DNA from: Campylorhamphus procurvoides
Lineage: Eukaryota; Chordata; Aves; Passeriformes; Dendrocolaptidae
Direction: 5' to 3'
NCBI GenBank assembly: GCA_013396655.1
Contig: WBMV01002770.1
Location: 868,001 to 932,000, forward strand
Length of the DNA: 64,000 nucleotides
Shown: positions 52,001 through 62,487 of the stretch, in pieces
How the letters are laid out: every line of letters begins with the position of its first letter
How positions within the stretch are numbered: the first letter of the stretch is position 1
Program-made: the position numbers and the translations under genes
The notes under the pieces: model-generated
The model's database searches: none
The model's input: only the letters and a program-made list of their open reading frames with translations
What the model was told of the DNA's origin: nothing

Positions 52001-52768
52001 CTCCTGAGATTTGAAGCCCAGCCCTGCTACCCCAGCAGTGGGAAATCTGCACTGGTAAGGAATGCGAGGCAGAGGGGACATCCTACTTAGCCCCAGATAA
52101 ACAGCTGCACCATTGGGCAGGCACCAAATATTGTTTCTAGGTTTGTAAGGCCCGCTGTGAATGAAGAAAATGATCAATTGCTGCCAAAGATGACATCTCT
52201 GCTGATGGGAGTGGGGCAAACCTGCTCCAGCAAAGCTTCTCTCTCCACAGAGAGAGGCACTGAAGGGCAGTGATTTATTGGGGGGCAGGTGCAGTACAGG
52301 AAGAGAGATTATTACTCCTGCTTTTCCCTCTGAGCTTGGATCATGCTTTATCCCAGATAATTTACTGCAGATAACTAGACCATAGTTAGGAAATAACAGC
52401 AGACACATGAAATAAGTGCTACTGGAGCCAATAGTTGTGTGTTAACAGAGGATGATCCTCTAAGCCTGACACTGTACCCAGAATGTGGCACCCTCCCTAG
52501 CCCAGCTACAGCAAAGCTCGACACCCAGCTGAGCTGAACCCACGGGGTCCCTTTCCCAGGAGAGAGTCATGAGCTCCAGGGGTGCAACCAACACATTCTG
52601 AAATGACCAGGCTGCAATAGCACCATTTTCACAATCATGAGCCAAATTTGTAAGTCCTTTTCACCACCTGCCTTAAAAATCAGGAGGCCCTTAAGCAACA
52701 GAATGGCAATGAAGGATAAAAGAGAAATTTTGCTACTTGTTTTAAAAGCAACAGGTCAGAAAAAATGT

Positions 52769-52850
52769 CATAGAATCATAGACTGTCCTGACCCACAGGG
52801 ATCATGGAATTCCAGCTCCTGGTTCTGCACAGGACAGCCCTAAGAATATA
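52769..52850 (-). mobile_element. Short CR1 3' end fragment, minus strand
   Basis: The plus strand reads AATCATAGACTGTCCTGACC, then CAGGGATCATGGAATTCCAG and CCTGGTTCTGCACAGGACA. This matches the start of the same CR1 subfamily as 54739-55062, but only about 80 bases remain. It lies just 100 bases from a second CR1 end. Confidence 0.75.
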
Positions 52851-52951
52851 ATATTCCATCTCCCCTAAGCAAGCATAAAAGCCAAAACACTGGTGTGTTG
52901 CATACAAATGAGGATGAACATGCTTTTTATTTCTTAAAAGTCCCAGGAAAT

Positions 52952-53052
52952 TATAGAATCACAGAATGGTTTGGATTGGAAGGGACCTTAAAGATCATCT
53001 CCCTCCAACCCCTTGCCTTGGGCAGGGACACCTTCCACCAAACCATAAGACA
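52952..53052 (-). mobile_element. Short CR1 3' end fragment, minus strand
   Basis: The plus strand reads TAGAATCACAGAATGGTTTG, GATTGGAAGGGACCTTAAAG, GGCAGGGACACCTTCCACCA: a typical CR1 terminal 100 bases, cut off afterwards. It belongs to the same type as 42532-42756. The short open frames overlapping it are not genes. Confidence 0.92.
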
Positions 53053-53787
53053 AGTTTCTTTCCAGGCTGTCGTTTACAGGTATTTTTTCTGAATTCTTTA
53101 ATGTTTTGTCCCATGACTCAGCTATCAGACTATTCCACTGTTCCGAGATCTCCAGGTTTCATTTCTGTTTCATGGCACTGCAATGCTGTGAATTTATGGA
53201 GTGTTTGTGTATCAGGCTAACGCAAAGCCCACGTGGCTCTGGGAGCGCACGAGGTGATTCATTGCTGTTGGTGCTGCCTGGGTTTTCACAACAAACACAC
53301 ACAAAAGCTCTGCCCAACCAAAATATTGACAGAACAGATAGCTATTGAAAACTGTAATTTCCTTGAAATACAATTGGTTGTTGCCTCCCAAAATTCTGCT
53401 TTGAAGAAAAAGAAGAAAAGGTGCATTAAAAAGGCCAGGCAACACTGAACACTAAAACAGCCCATTGTTTTAACTCTGTTTTCTCCAATTTTTAATGAAA
53501 GTTTAGTGTTTTTGAAACTATCATAGAACACATACATGAAATTTGCATCACATACATGATGCAATAACAGAGTAAACACTTGAGATGCACATTTCAGTGA
53601 AAGAAAACAAAGCTTCCACTTATTATTGTTAAAACCTGACATGTTCTTATTTTCTTCCAAACTGAAAAAAACTGATTGCATCTCTGCTCCCCACTTGTCT
53701 CAGATGAATGGGGCTTTTTCCTTTAACAGTAGAATTACTTGAAATCTGCTCCTTTTTTTGCCTTAAAATATTTTAATGCAAAATAAT

Positions 53788-53812
53788 TTAAAAAAAAAGA
53801 GAGAGAGAGAGA
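53788..53812. repeat. A-run followed by short GA microsatellite
   Basis: About ten A followed by roughly seven GA units. It is a small simple repeat in the 6.6 kb intron that could be length-variable between individuals. Confidence 0.8.
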
Positions 53813-54738
53813 AAGTAATCTGGGCTTTCCAGAGCTCCCTCAGACAAAGCCAAAGTAATCAGGTGAGCAAACAAGAGCAAAAAAGTTACAGAGGAAATTG
53901 AGCTCCGTGTATTTCTTAATTAACTATTAAGCCACTACTGTGGAAAAAATTAAATCTTACAATGTACTGCATATAACATTTAAAAGAAGATTTCAATCAC
54001 ACTAATTAATTACCCTTTTGATTAAATGTAAGGAATTTTGGCCCATTCTGTTTCACATCTGCCAAGTGTTTCTATATGACTTGATGAGTTAGAACATTCT
54101 AATTCAGTTTGCACACACAAAATAGTTCTGCTTTAAAAAGTTTGAAAGTCTCTTGATTTACAAAATGATGAGCAAATGGAAATGAAGGAAGTTTTTTACC
54201 CAGTCCCCTTTTTGTGCTTGGGCAGAATAAAAAGGCCCTATTTTAGGACACAGGTAGGCTTGTAGCTGGTCAAAATTATTAGGGGTTTGGGGCAGGACAA
54301 GAAAAGAATTCCAGGGCAGCAGAACAGGAGTGGAAAAATAGCCAAAGCAAAACTGAGGCAGGGGTGAGGCCAGGCTGAGATGGGGAAAAATGGGACAGGC
54401 TGAAGGGGCTAAGGAGTCCAGGACCAAGCCAAGAGCAAAGCAGAGCAGGGTATAGAGAAGGAATTAAAGTGAAACTGGAAAAGAAATTACTTTATTGAGC
54501 AGCAATAAAAGAAGCAAAACCACCTCGCTGTCCCCATGGGTGGTTTCACACACTTTTCAGAGGACCCTGGCTTTGTACCAGGAGTGCATGGCCCTTTTCA
54601 CAGACACCAGTTGTCACCAGTAACAGAGTCAGGGATGGAGCCACTGCTCCAGTTGTGACAGATCAAACTCTGCCCACTCTGTGTTACTGTGACAGGTAAT
54701 GCTGTGGTTATCTAGTTCTGAAAGTCTGATTTAGGAAT

Positions 54739-55062
54739 GAGAATCACGGACCATCCTGAGTTGGAAGGGACCCACAAGGACCATCCAGTCCAACTCCTGG
54801 CCCTGCAGACACCCCAACAATCCCACCCTGTGCCCCAGAGCATCATCCAAACCCTCCTGGAGCTCTGGCAGCCTTGGGGCTGTGCCCACTGCCCTGGGCA
54901 GCCTGGGCAGTGCCCACCACCCTCTGGGGGAAGGACCTTTCCCTGAGATCCATCCCAACCCTGTCCTGACACAACTGCAGGTCATTCCCTGGGTACTGTC
55001 AGTGGTCACAGAGATCAGAGCTGCCCTTCCACTGCCCCTTGTGAGGAGCTGCAGAGGGGGGA
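54739..55062 (-). mobile_element. CR1 LINE 3' end fragment, minus strand
   Basis: The plus strand reads AATCACGGACCATCCTGAGT, GGAAGGGACCCACAAGGACC, CCAACTCCTGGCCCTGCAGA, then GAAGGACCTTTCCCTGAGAT and CCTGTCCTGACACAACTGCA. It is a longer, gap-free copy of the subfamily seen at 25493-25805. It lies within the 6.6 kb CDH8 intron in gene orientation. Confidence 0.88.
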
Positions 55063-55607
55063 GGAGGAAATGTGTGCTCATCAAATGAGAGAAAGCACTG
55101 ATCTGATGAAACTGGAATAACAGATTTCATTCAAATTAGATCAAAAAGGGAAAACCTTGTAAACTGAAGATTCAAAAGTCATGTGGGCATAGTGATCTCT
55201 GACTTTCTCTCTTTAAAGCAGGAATAGGTTTAGACAAAGGAATACCAAATATGTTTTGACAGCCTTACAACTGCATGGCACAAACTCTGTTGTGAGTGCA
55301 GACACTCCTGGACTATTTAAATTCACTGCAGAGATTCACACCGGTGAGCCAACCCCATGTGACCTCATTCTTCTCCTAAGAAATACTCACATTTCTCATT
55401 TTCCTTGCATTCTCCTGTTTCATAAGACTCCTCCCGTGGCAAGGAGCATTTTCTGCACTTTGAGAATGATCTGAAGTGAGAAATGTTACATCACAAAGCA
55501 AACCCTACACGATTATTTTCCGAGAGACACAATGGCAGTGGCGTAACGAGCAAGGACTGGGGGCTCTGCCAGCAGATTTTCCAAAGAGCACTTTAAAGCA
55601 GCACTAC

Positions 55608-55861
55608 CTTATCGGGCTGGAAGACACGTCGGGGTCATGGGCCGTCACCTGACCAAGCACAGAGTTAAGAGCAGCATTTTCATGCACTTCCAGAAGGTAA
55701 GTAGGTGAGGAAAAGACTGGTGGCTCATCAGCATCCTCCACTACAATCTTTACTGTAGCTGTATCCTTGAAGGGGCCTCCGCTGAGGAAGCGAGGATCGA
55801 TGTGGATGTTGGCCGCTTCCACCTTCAGAGTATAGGATTTTTTGGTCTCAAAGTCCAGTGG
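55608..55861 (-). CDS. CDH8: CDH8 coding exon, end of EC3, linker and start of EC4 (254 bp)
   Basis: The acceptor is CATTCTTAACAG before CCACTGGAC; the donor is ATAAG|GTAGTG. It begins in phase 0 and ends two bases into an arginine codon. It encodes 84 residues plus that split codon: [18 protein letters not shown], where LDFE replaces the usual LDRE calcium motif as is normal in EC3 of type II cadherins; then [18 protein letters not shown], the EC3/EC4 linker [10 protein letters not shown], and the first half of EC4 with [18 protein letters not shown] and the calcium DxD segment [11 protein letters not shown]. The length of 254 bp matches the family. Retention of the next intron would end translation at once, because the codon after the arginine is TAG. 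The sequence is CDH8-like throughout; CDH11 differs at the DADEPP(V/M)F and PTYLLE region. Confidence 0.97.
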
Positions 55862-58537
55862 CTGTTAAGAATGACAAAGATAAATGTCTTTTACTAATGG
55901 CCACAGGGAAGGAACGAGGCAATATATTGCTGATGGATGGAAGTTAGGTGCTTTTTAGCACATTCGGTGAGTTTTAACGCAATCGCTTCCCACTCCCAGA
56001 ACCCCAACCTGCAGATTGTCCAGGCACATATTGATATCTGTTTATTTATCAGCCTCAGAGAAAACACGACTGTTTCCTGGCTTTTCACAAGAAATTTACT
56101 GAAATATGCTCTCCCATGAATTATGCCACTACAATTACATATCAGATAAATACTACAAATTCCTCGGTGATGACACGACTTGCATAGTAATAATGCACTT
56201 GGCAGGGCTTTGGTAGTTGGAGATAAGAAAAAAAAATTATCCTAGCTCCACAAAGAATAAATATTTTATTACTTCCAGAACAAGGTGAGAGATGCAAAGA
56301 ACTAGCAATTATTACTTGTTGGACATGAGAGGCATTATGTGGAAAAATGTAGAGCTAATCATATAAGAAACTGCTTCAATATCATTGCACTTCAGGTACC
56401 TCTGTATTTCAGTTTAGAGGGGTAAATGAGGTAGGCATCTCTCAGGAACTTCTTAAAACTGCTGTAATTCCTACTACTGTATCTTTTCTTTTTTTTTCCC
56501 CAGAAAGAATCACAAAACCAATTACTTTATTCCATCAATACACCTGCCATGTCACCACAGTTTTTACTATTTTACAGTTCCATATTAAAGCATAAAAGAT
56601 GAAAACACAGTGGATTTAAAGGAATGAAATACCAAATAAACCCCAAATCGGTGACACTTTTGAGCGCTAGACTTTTTCATTATAGGAGATTCAAGTTTGT
56701 GTCTTGAAGCACATCAGTATATTCACGATATAATTCTCTTGTGTCTCACAACGATTCAAATTTCAAAGATGTAAATTGCCAAGCATTGGAAAGATATTAA
56801 GATTTGCATTATAATGTCCCAGGGATAAAGAGAAGAGGACATAGACACTCAGAATCTGCAATGCAAATACCAGCAAGAGCACAAACAGGAATCTTCAGGA
56901 AGTCTGTCAAAGCCTTCAATATGTATATTTTCAAATTTTGTTGATTTTTTTTCAGGTATGAATCAAGCCCTAATGGGATTTGCTCTCTCTCACAAATCCT
57001 AGTAACCATGAGAAAAACTTGCTTCTTTAGCAGCTCTTAAATTAGCAAGCCTTTGTAATTATGAATGGTGATTTATAAATCAGCATATTCACAATTTGCC
57101 AATCATTGCTCCTGTAGCACTTTTTCGATTGCTTTTCATATGCTTTACAGAAATGACAGCACCCCAATACATTTAGTCAGGCTTAATCAGAGTATCATAT
57201 TGAAAATCTACTCAGCATTGTCCAGAGCCCATGAATTTATGCTGAAGAAAATCTGTTGGTGAACAGTTCCCTCCATACATCATCTACTGTAGGAGAACCA
57301 AAATTATTATTGCTGTCAAAATGAATATATGAAACAACATTATGTTGGAGACTCACTTATGAAATAAAGCCCAGGGAACTGGGGCAAAAGGCTAATTGCC
57401 TTAGCTTACAAAAGAGGCCACAGCATCCAATAAATAACAGCAAGCAAGATCTGGGATGTATATCATCATTTTCTCTTTAGAAGAACAAATCTAAATTTAG
57501 ATAAATATACATCACTTTATTATAAATCTACAGTGCTGACCTACTCGCTGAGAAACAGAAACTCCAGTGTTTTGACAGGTGATCTGCCTGACCTCTTTAA
57601 TTACAGGTACAAGTTGAATATTAATTACCTGTACTCACTGGATTCTCCTGTGTACACTGGGATGTCATGGTTTGGGTTTTGTTTAGCTTTGCTTTTTTAG
57701 AAACAAAGATTCATTTAGAGTCCTCTATGTACATAGTTAAAACCCTCTCTTCCAGTGCTAGAAGTTAAATTCATATCCTTTTTTTGGAACACGGCACAAG
57801 AAACTGCTTGTTTATCCTTCCCCAGAAAATAATGACACCTAAATGTGTAAATGATATTTTGCTGGCTTTGCTGGACAAGTTTTACTCTAGATATGCTGCC
57901 TCTGCCTGTATTTCTGTCTGAAATTGGGGGGCTTCTGCTGTGCACGTGCAAATGCCTCCCCTTACACACATCAAGACTGTACAAGCATAGAAAAGTTCAC
58001 AGAGTTTTCTTTAGGGCCCAAATTTGGCACTTCTTCTGTGAAACTACTGATCTCCTTGATAAGGTTCACTGAAATCCCTATTCATTGAGGGATGAGAGTT
58101 CAACACGAGATGAGGTGAAAGACTAAGCCTCTCACACATCAGGCAATTTTAATTAATTCCCTCTGATTTATTTTTCTCATAGCAGCTCTACAGAAAATCA
58201 AATAATTGAGGGAAGGTATTTGATGAAAACTCAGCCAAGATTTTACGGAGGTTTACACCACCACCAAAGCCAAATCTAATCTGTTCTCTCCTTTGGAACC
58301 AAGGAAGCAAAACCTGGATGATTTGACCCCATGGAAGCCCAGATAAGATTAACACATTCCCACATCCATGGATGTCCCCCCACTTGTCACCTACATGGAA
58401 ATTTTGAGGGACATGGTCAACAGACCCCTTTTCCATCACTTTACTGGCTTAACACCTTATCCACAGATAAAAGAAACCCTGGCTGGGTAGTTGTATGTAC
58501 AATAAACATTTATTTTTTTAACAGAGATATGATTTAC
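55862..58537 (-). other. CDH8: CDH8 intron, 2676 bp
   Basis: Smallest complete intron here, from GTAAAT to TTAACAG on the minus strand, between the two EC3 exons. It is A+T-rich and free of recognisable transposons. The stretch around 57380-57640 (GGCTAATTGCCTTAGC, then ATTAATTACCTGTACTC) is rich in TAATT homeodomain-type cores and could be conserved non-coding DNA, but this cannot be shown without alignment. Confidence 0.85.
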
Positions 58538-58725
58538 CTTTCTCACTCTAATAATGCCGTCCTGAGTTTGGGCATCTGTGGTAATTTCAAATACATCCAT
58601 TCCATCTCCTTCAATAATATCATAGGATGATTTAGCATTTTCTCCAATATCCAGGTCATTTGCTTTCACCCTTCCTATTGGTTCACCAAGAGCAACATCT
58701 TCCATTACTGAGAAGTGATACAGAC
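58538..58725 (-). CDS. CDH8: CDH8 coding exon, first part of EC3 (188 bp)
   Basis: The acceptor is CTTATTTGGAAG before GTCTGTATC; the donor is AGAAAG|GTAAAT. It enters in phase 1, completing the serine codon begun in the previous exon, and leaves in phase 0, giving 62 whole codons. It encodes the start of EC3: SLYHFSV at the junction, the DxD-type calcium segment ANDLDIGENAKSSYDI, then EITTDAQTQDGIIRVRK. The length of 188 bp is the family standard. The early strand reads FSVMEDVALG where cadherins normally have a proline in the PE motif (VPED in mammalian CDH8 as I recall it). The substitution is clear in the bases (GTA ATG GAA). Read-through past the donor would add about 28 unrelated residues before a stop. 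Confidence 0.96.
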
Positions 58726-61700
58726 CTTCCAAATAAGAGGAAAAGACTAAACATTACACCTGGTTCCAGTGTCCCTTGTGTGCTCTTCAATGTTTACACC
58801 TCCCCAGTGCAACCTCTTGAGATGCCCAACTGGTACAACCCACATTTACCCAAGTTATTTACTGAAAGCAGCAAAACCTCTTCCTTACATGGGAATATTC
58901 CATTCACTGTCTGGGAATGTTCTTTTCATTCCAACAATATCCTGCCTCTTCCTTGCAGGGATGGTTGGTGTTGGCAAACACAAAGATCAAGCTGCTCCCA
59001 ACATTGGAAGCACATGAAGTTCTCTCCTGCAGACACTGCTGAATTACCATTTTATTTACAGACATGTTATTTACATGGAGTTAGAATTCAACCACGAAAA
59101 TTTGGCTTTTAAGCTGTAGAAAACTGGTCTAATACTTCAGAAAAAGTATTGTGTAGATACTTACATAACTCCAAATGTTTACTGCTTTTTAAAATTTGAT
59201 TTGATTTTTTTGTTAAGCACTTTCACCTCCCATTTGTGGTAAGAAACTGATCAAGAAACATCCAAGGAAACTCCCCAGATTTATGTTTTATTGGCAGCAA
59301 TAACTTTTCATGACAATCTTTACCGTAATTACTATTTGGTTGTAGAGTTAGACTGCAATGCCATTAAAATTGTCTTCATTTTTTTTGTAACATTTACTTC
59401 AAACCTTTTAGCCTAAAAAGCGTCAAAAATCTATTTAAATATATTATTTTAGGTAGGAATTTTATTAAGACAAAACTCAAAATACCCATTTTGCTGTTGT
59501 ATCTCCCTCCTCCTAACAGCACTGTAAAACCCAGGAGACACAGGCATGTCTTACACCCCAAAGGCCAACAATGCAAGGATAATGGAAGATAGTTTTTGAC
59601 AAGGGGTTCTGGCCTTGTTTTTCTCTGTCTTCCCTGTGTTTTTTCTGATATGTGCAGGTAATATTTTTCCAAGGACAGCATTCTGGAGTTGTTGCTTTAC
59701 CTGTTTCAGACTGATTGCAAAGAAACAGTCGGGAACAGGCAGGAAACTGGGAGGAATTCACCAACACGGGTATCAGCTACACACAGAGCCTGCCCCAAAG
59801 CAGTTTGGGTTTAACCTTTCTGGGCTAAATTACTGGAGATCATTTGGAGATCATCAAGATTCCTCAGAATATCCATAACAGCTCACAAACAATGAGCAGC
59901 CAAAGCAATGAGGTGCCTCAGGAGACTGAATTAGGTATCCATCATTTATAGTGCCGTCCACACGTCGTGGTTCCAATCTCCAGGCACAGCTGATTGCGTT
60001 CTTTAAGTTGAAATTTTGCTCTTGGATTTATTAAGGCAGTTTACAAAATATTGTAACAAAAAAAGAATAATGATTCAGCTGACTCTTTTACACACATTGC
60101 TCTCCAGAATTACGAGTTGTGCTGTCACAGTGCAGGGCTGACCAAAAAAATCCACATTCTGCATCTTTGGAAGCCCTCACAGCAGCACACGGCTCCCCTC
60201 ATTGCAATTCAGTGGTAAACTGCCAGGTTAAAAACTTTGGCGACTTATAAAACGCCTCTGAAATTATTTCAAAGAGATCACAGAAGTAGTGAAAGTTCAT
60301 CTTTTTCATTTCTAAAACCTGGGAGGCTAACACTCTGAAATCAAACCATAAATATACATTTCTGTCCTGCCTGGAAACAATAACCCGATAAAACACACTG
60401 CTTCCCGAGCTCATTACCATTTATTGTGCAAGCAGCATGTATTACATCTTATGAATTTCGATTTCATTCTGGTTAGGCTTATTGTAAGTTTGATCTTTTC
60501 TTATTTGCCTTCCCAGCCAAATGCAGACCGTGCTTCTACAGCACAAAAAAATGTTAGACTTGATCAGCTCTTGTCCAAGGCCAGAGTGGGGCTGCTCTGC
60601 CGTGCTGGGCAGCGAGCTCTCAACCCTGCCTTTTAAAAGGTAGAATGTGCAATAACATCTACTTAGAAGAGTCCTATGGCTCATAATTAAATGTAATATA
60701 TTCATAATACCCAGGGTTTTTTTCCCTGTGGTCAGTGTTACAGCAGGGTGGTTATTCCTGGATGGAATCTCCAATCCTACACTGGAATGCACTGACAACA
60801 AAGGCAACACCTTGCTCGTTGTTGAAGGAAAACTCATCTGGGAGAAAATATATCCCAGGGATAGTCCTACAACCTTCCTGAGGCTCCCAGTCCGTGTGTG
60901 GCTGTTCCCAAAGGGCAGGAGGGCAGATGAGACCTGCCCAAAATGCACCAGTTTGTACCAGCTGGGCTGGTGATTTGGGGGTCAGGTCCTTGTCCTGCTG
61001 GCAGCCAAAGGCACAAACAGAGACAGACCCAAATCTAAAGGCCAGGTAAGCTGGCAAAGGGGGGTCTGCAGGCACAGGGAGCTACAGTGCATTGGAGTGT
61101 AAAAGAAATGTCCCTCTGCATTCTGGTGATACAGTTCATCTGCAGAAGTTCTCATTATCAGGGAAATTGCTGGGAAACACTAACACCCAGGGACAAGCAA
61201 TGCAGGGGGATATTAAGTAAAGAATTTATGCGTTTCCTACTTTATGAGAGAAAACCTTTCATTGTGCAGAGTGCTTATCTGTTAAAAACCACTAAGATGA
61301 GGTAATAAAATATACATTGTGCAAATAAGCTTGGCCTTTGCTTATTTATTTTAGGTTTTTCCCTCTCTCCATCTGCATGTGCATTTTCTAAACTGCAGAA
61401 GACTATTTATCATGTGCTGAGTACCAGGACAAACCCGTCTTACTCTGTGCCCTCAAAACAAGGCAAAAGTGGATTTCAAGTCCTACATATATAGAAAGGA
61501 ATTAATTTTACACTGAGTCCATGAGGACCTTGTTAGAAAAAGCTTACTTCTAATGAAGCAAAAACAATACAAAGTCTAGATGCAGACTCAAAGAAAACAG
61601 AGTCTTAATACCTTCTAACTTTAATTTTCCAGAACAAGCTGGATAAAATGATTAGTTTTAATAGCGTCTTAGATTGCACCTATTCTAAACAAAATTGAAC

Positions 61701-62319
61701 CAGTCAACATGCTCCTCCCTCTCCTTTTTTCTTTTTGTCTTCATCTTGGAAATAGACTCCAAAGCTTGCAGAGAATCTCAGCAGGATGCCAAATCATTTT
61801 AACCTAGCTCAGCAAGATACCCACTGGGACCACAGTAGCAAATATAGATTTTGAATTAAAGATCAACAATTATCTAGACTCAGATTTATCTACTTTGTTT
61901 TCCTCACTATTACCTAATTAGTCAAACCTTTATTTCTATTATCTGTTATATATGTCTTTTTCTGGTGGTGTCACTTGTCTGCATGAGATGGAAGCAACAA
62001 AGCACGTAGAAACAACTGCACTGAAAGCAAATATATTTATTTTAAGAAGTCCCCAAGCCCCTTTGAGTGGATGTAAGAGGGGTAACAAGGAACTTCTGTA
62101 CACTGTTGTGGACATAATTCCCTCCCTCCTAAGCTCTTAATCAGGCAGAGGACTATTAAACTTTCTCTACTAGCAGCTACATTTTTTTAAAATTATATTA
62201 CCCAGGCAGTATAAAGATTAAATAAAAAACTAAAACCCCCCTTCATTAATAAAAAACCCCAAACCAAACACTGTAATACATTCTTACATTGGAGAACACA
62301 TGCACATAATGGCACTTAC
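58726..62319 (-). other. CDH8: CDH8 intron, 3594 bp
   Basis: Intron between the EC2/EC3 linker exon and the first EC3 exon, with GTAAGT at its 5' end and GGAAG at its 3' end. It has no CR1 copy that I can recognise. A few open frames occur, the longest 60442-60948 on the minus strand, but none resembles a known protein and none has coding-like composition. I see no other feature. Confidence 0.85.
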
Positions 62320-62487
62320 TCTGTGCAAACTTGGGAGGATTGTCATTAACATCCGTGAGGGTAATTGTCACTGTTGTAGTTCCAGAGAGTCCACCCATGT
62401 GTCCTCCCATGTCCTTCGCCTGGATGACCACAAAGTATTCTTCTTTGGCTTCTCTGTCCATGTTGGGAAGAGCTGTTTTAATTATAG
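62320..62487 (-). CDS. CDH8: CDH8 coding exon, end of EC2 and EC2/EC3 linker (168 bp)
   Basis: First CDH8 exon in the window in transcript order. The acceptor is a pyrimidine stretch ending TTGTAG before CTATAATT; the donor is CACAGA|GTAAGT. It starts and ends in phase 1, so the first codon is shared with an exon beyond 64000. It encodes about 56 residues: the final strands of EC2 with the calcium motif MDREAKEEY, the type II signature [18 protein letters not shown], and the linker [11 protein letters not shown], whose acidic residues bind calcium between EC2 and EC3. The length of 168 bp equals the usual type II cadherin exon. It is the only complete exon here divisible by three, so skipping it would keep the frame but remove the EC2/EC3 calcium linker. 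Very close to mammalian CDH8; CDH11 has PPKFPQS instead of PPKFAQS. Confidence 0.96.

Larger units (their letters stand above)
49027..55607 (-). other. CDH8: CDH8 intron, 6581 bp
   Basis: Intron between the exons for the first and middle parts of EC4, starting GTAGTG and ending TTTTGTAG. It holds three CR1 fragments (about 52769-52850, 52952-53052 and 54739-55062), all on the same strand as CDH8, and a short A-run plus GA repeat near 53788-53812. The rest is A+T-rich with no gene that I recognise. Confidence 0.85.

Noticed and set aside
51953..52408. 151-codon open frame on the minus strand
   Set aside because: No recognisable motif or family, and it lies in intron between two CDH8 exons.
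60442..60948. 168-codon open frame on the minus strand
   Set aside because: Longest frame outside repeats, but it has no recognisable domain, lies wholly in a CDH8 intron, and has no splice-consistent partner or known homologue that I can recall.
1..62487. Assignment to CDH11 or another type II cadherin
   Set aside because: CDH11 shares the linkers but differs at FAQS/FPQS, LERQFNIN/LDRFFTIN and the EC5 strand HYFLYSLLPEMVNN; CDH6, 7, 9 and 10 differ more. CDH8 fits every exon.
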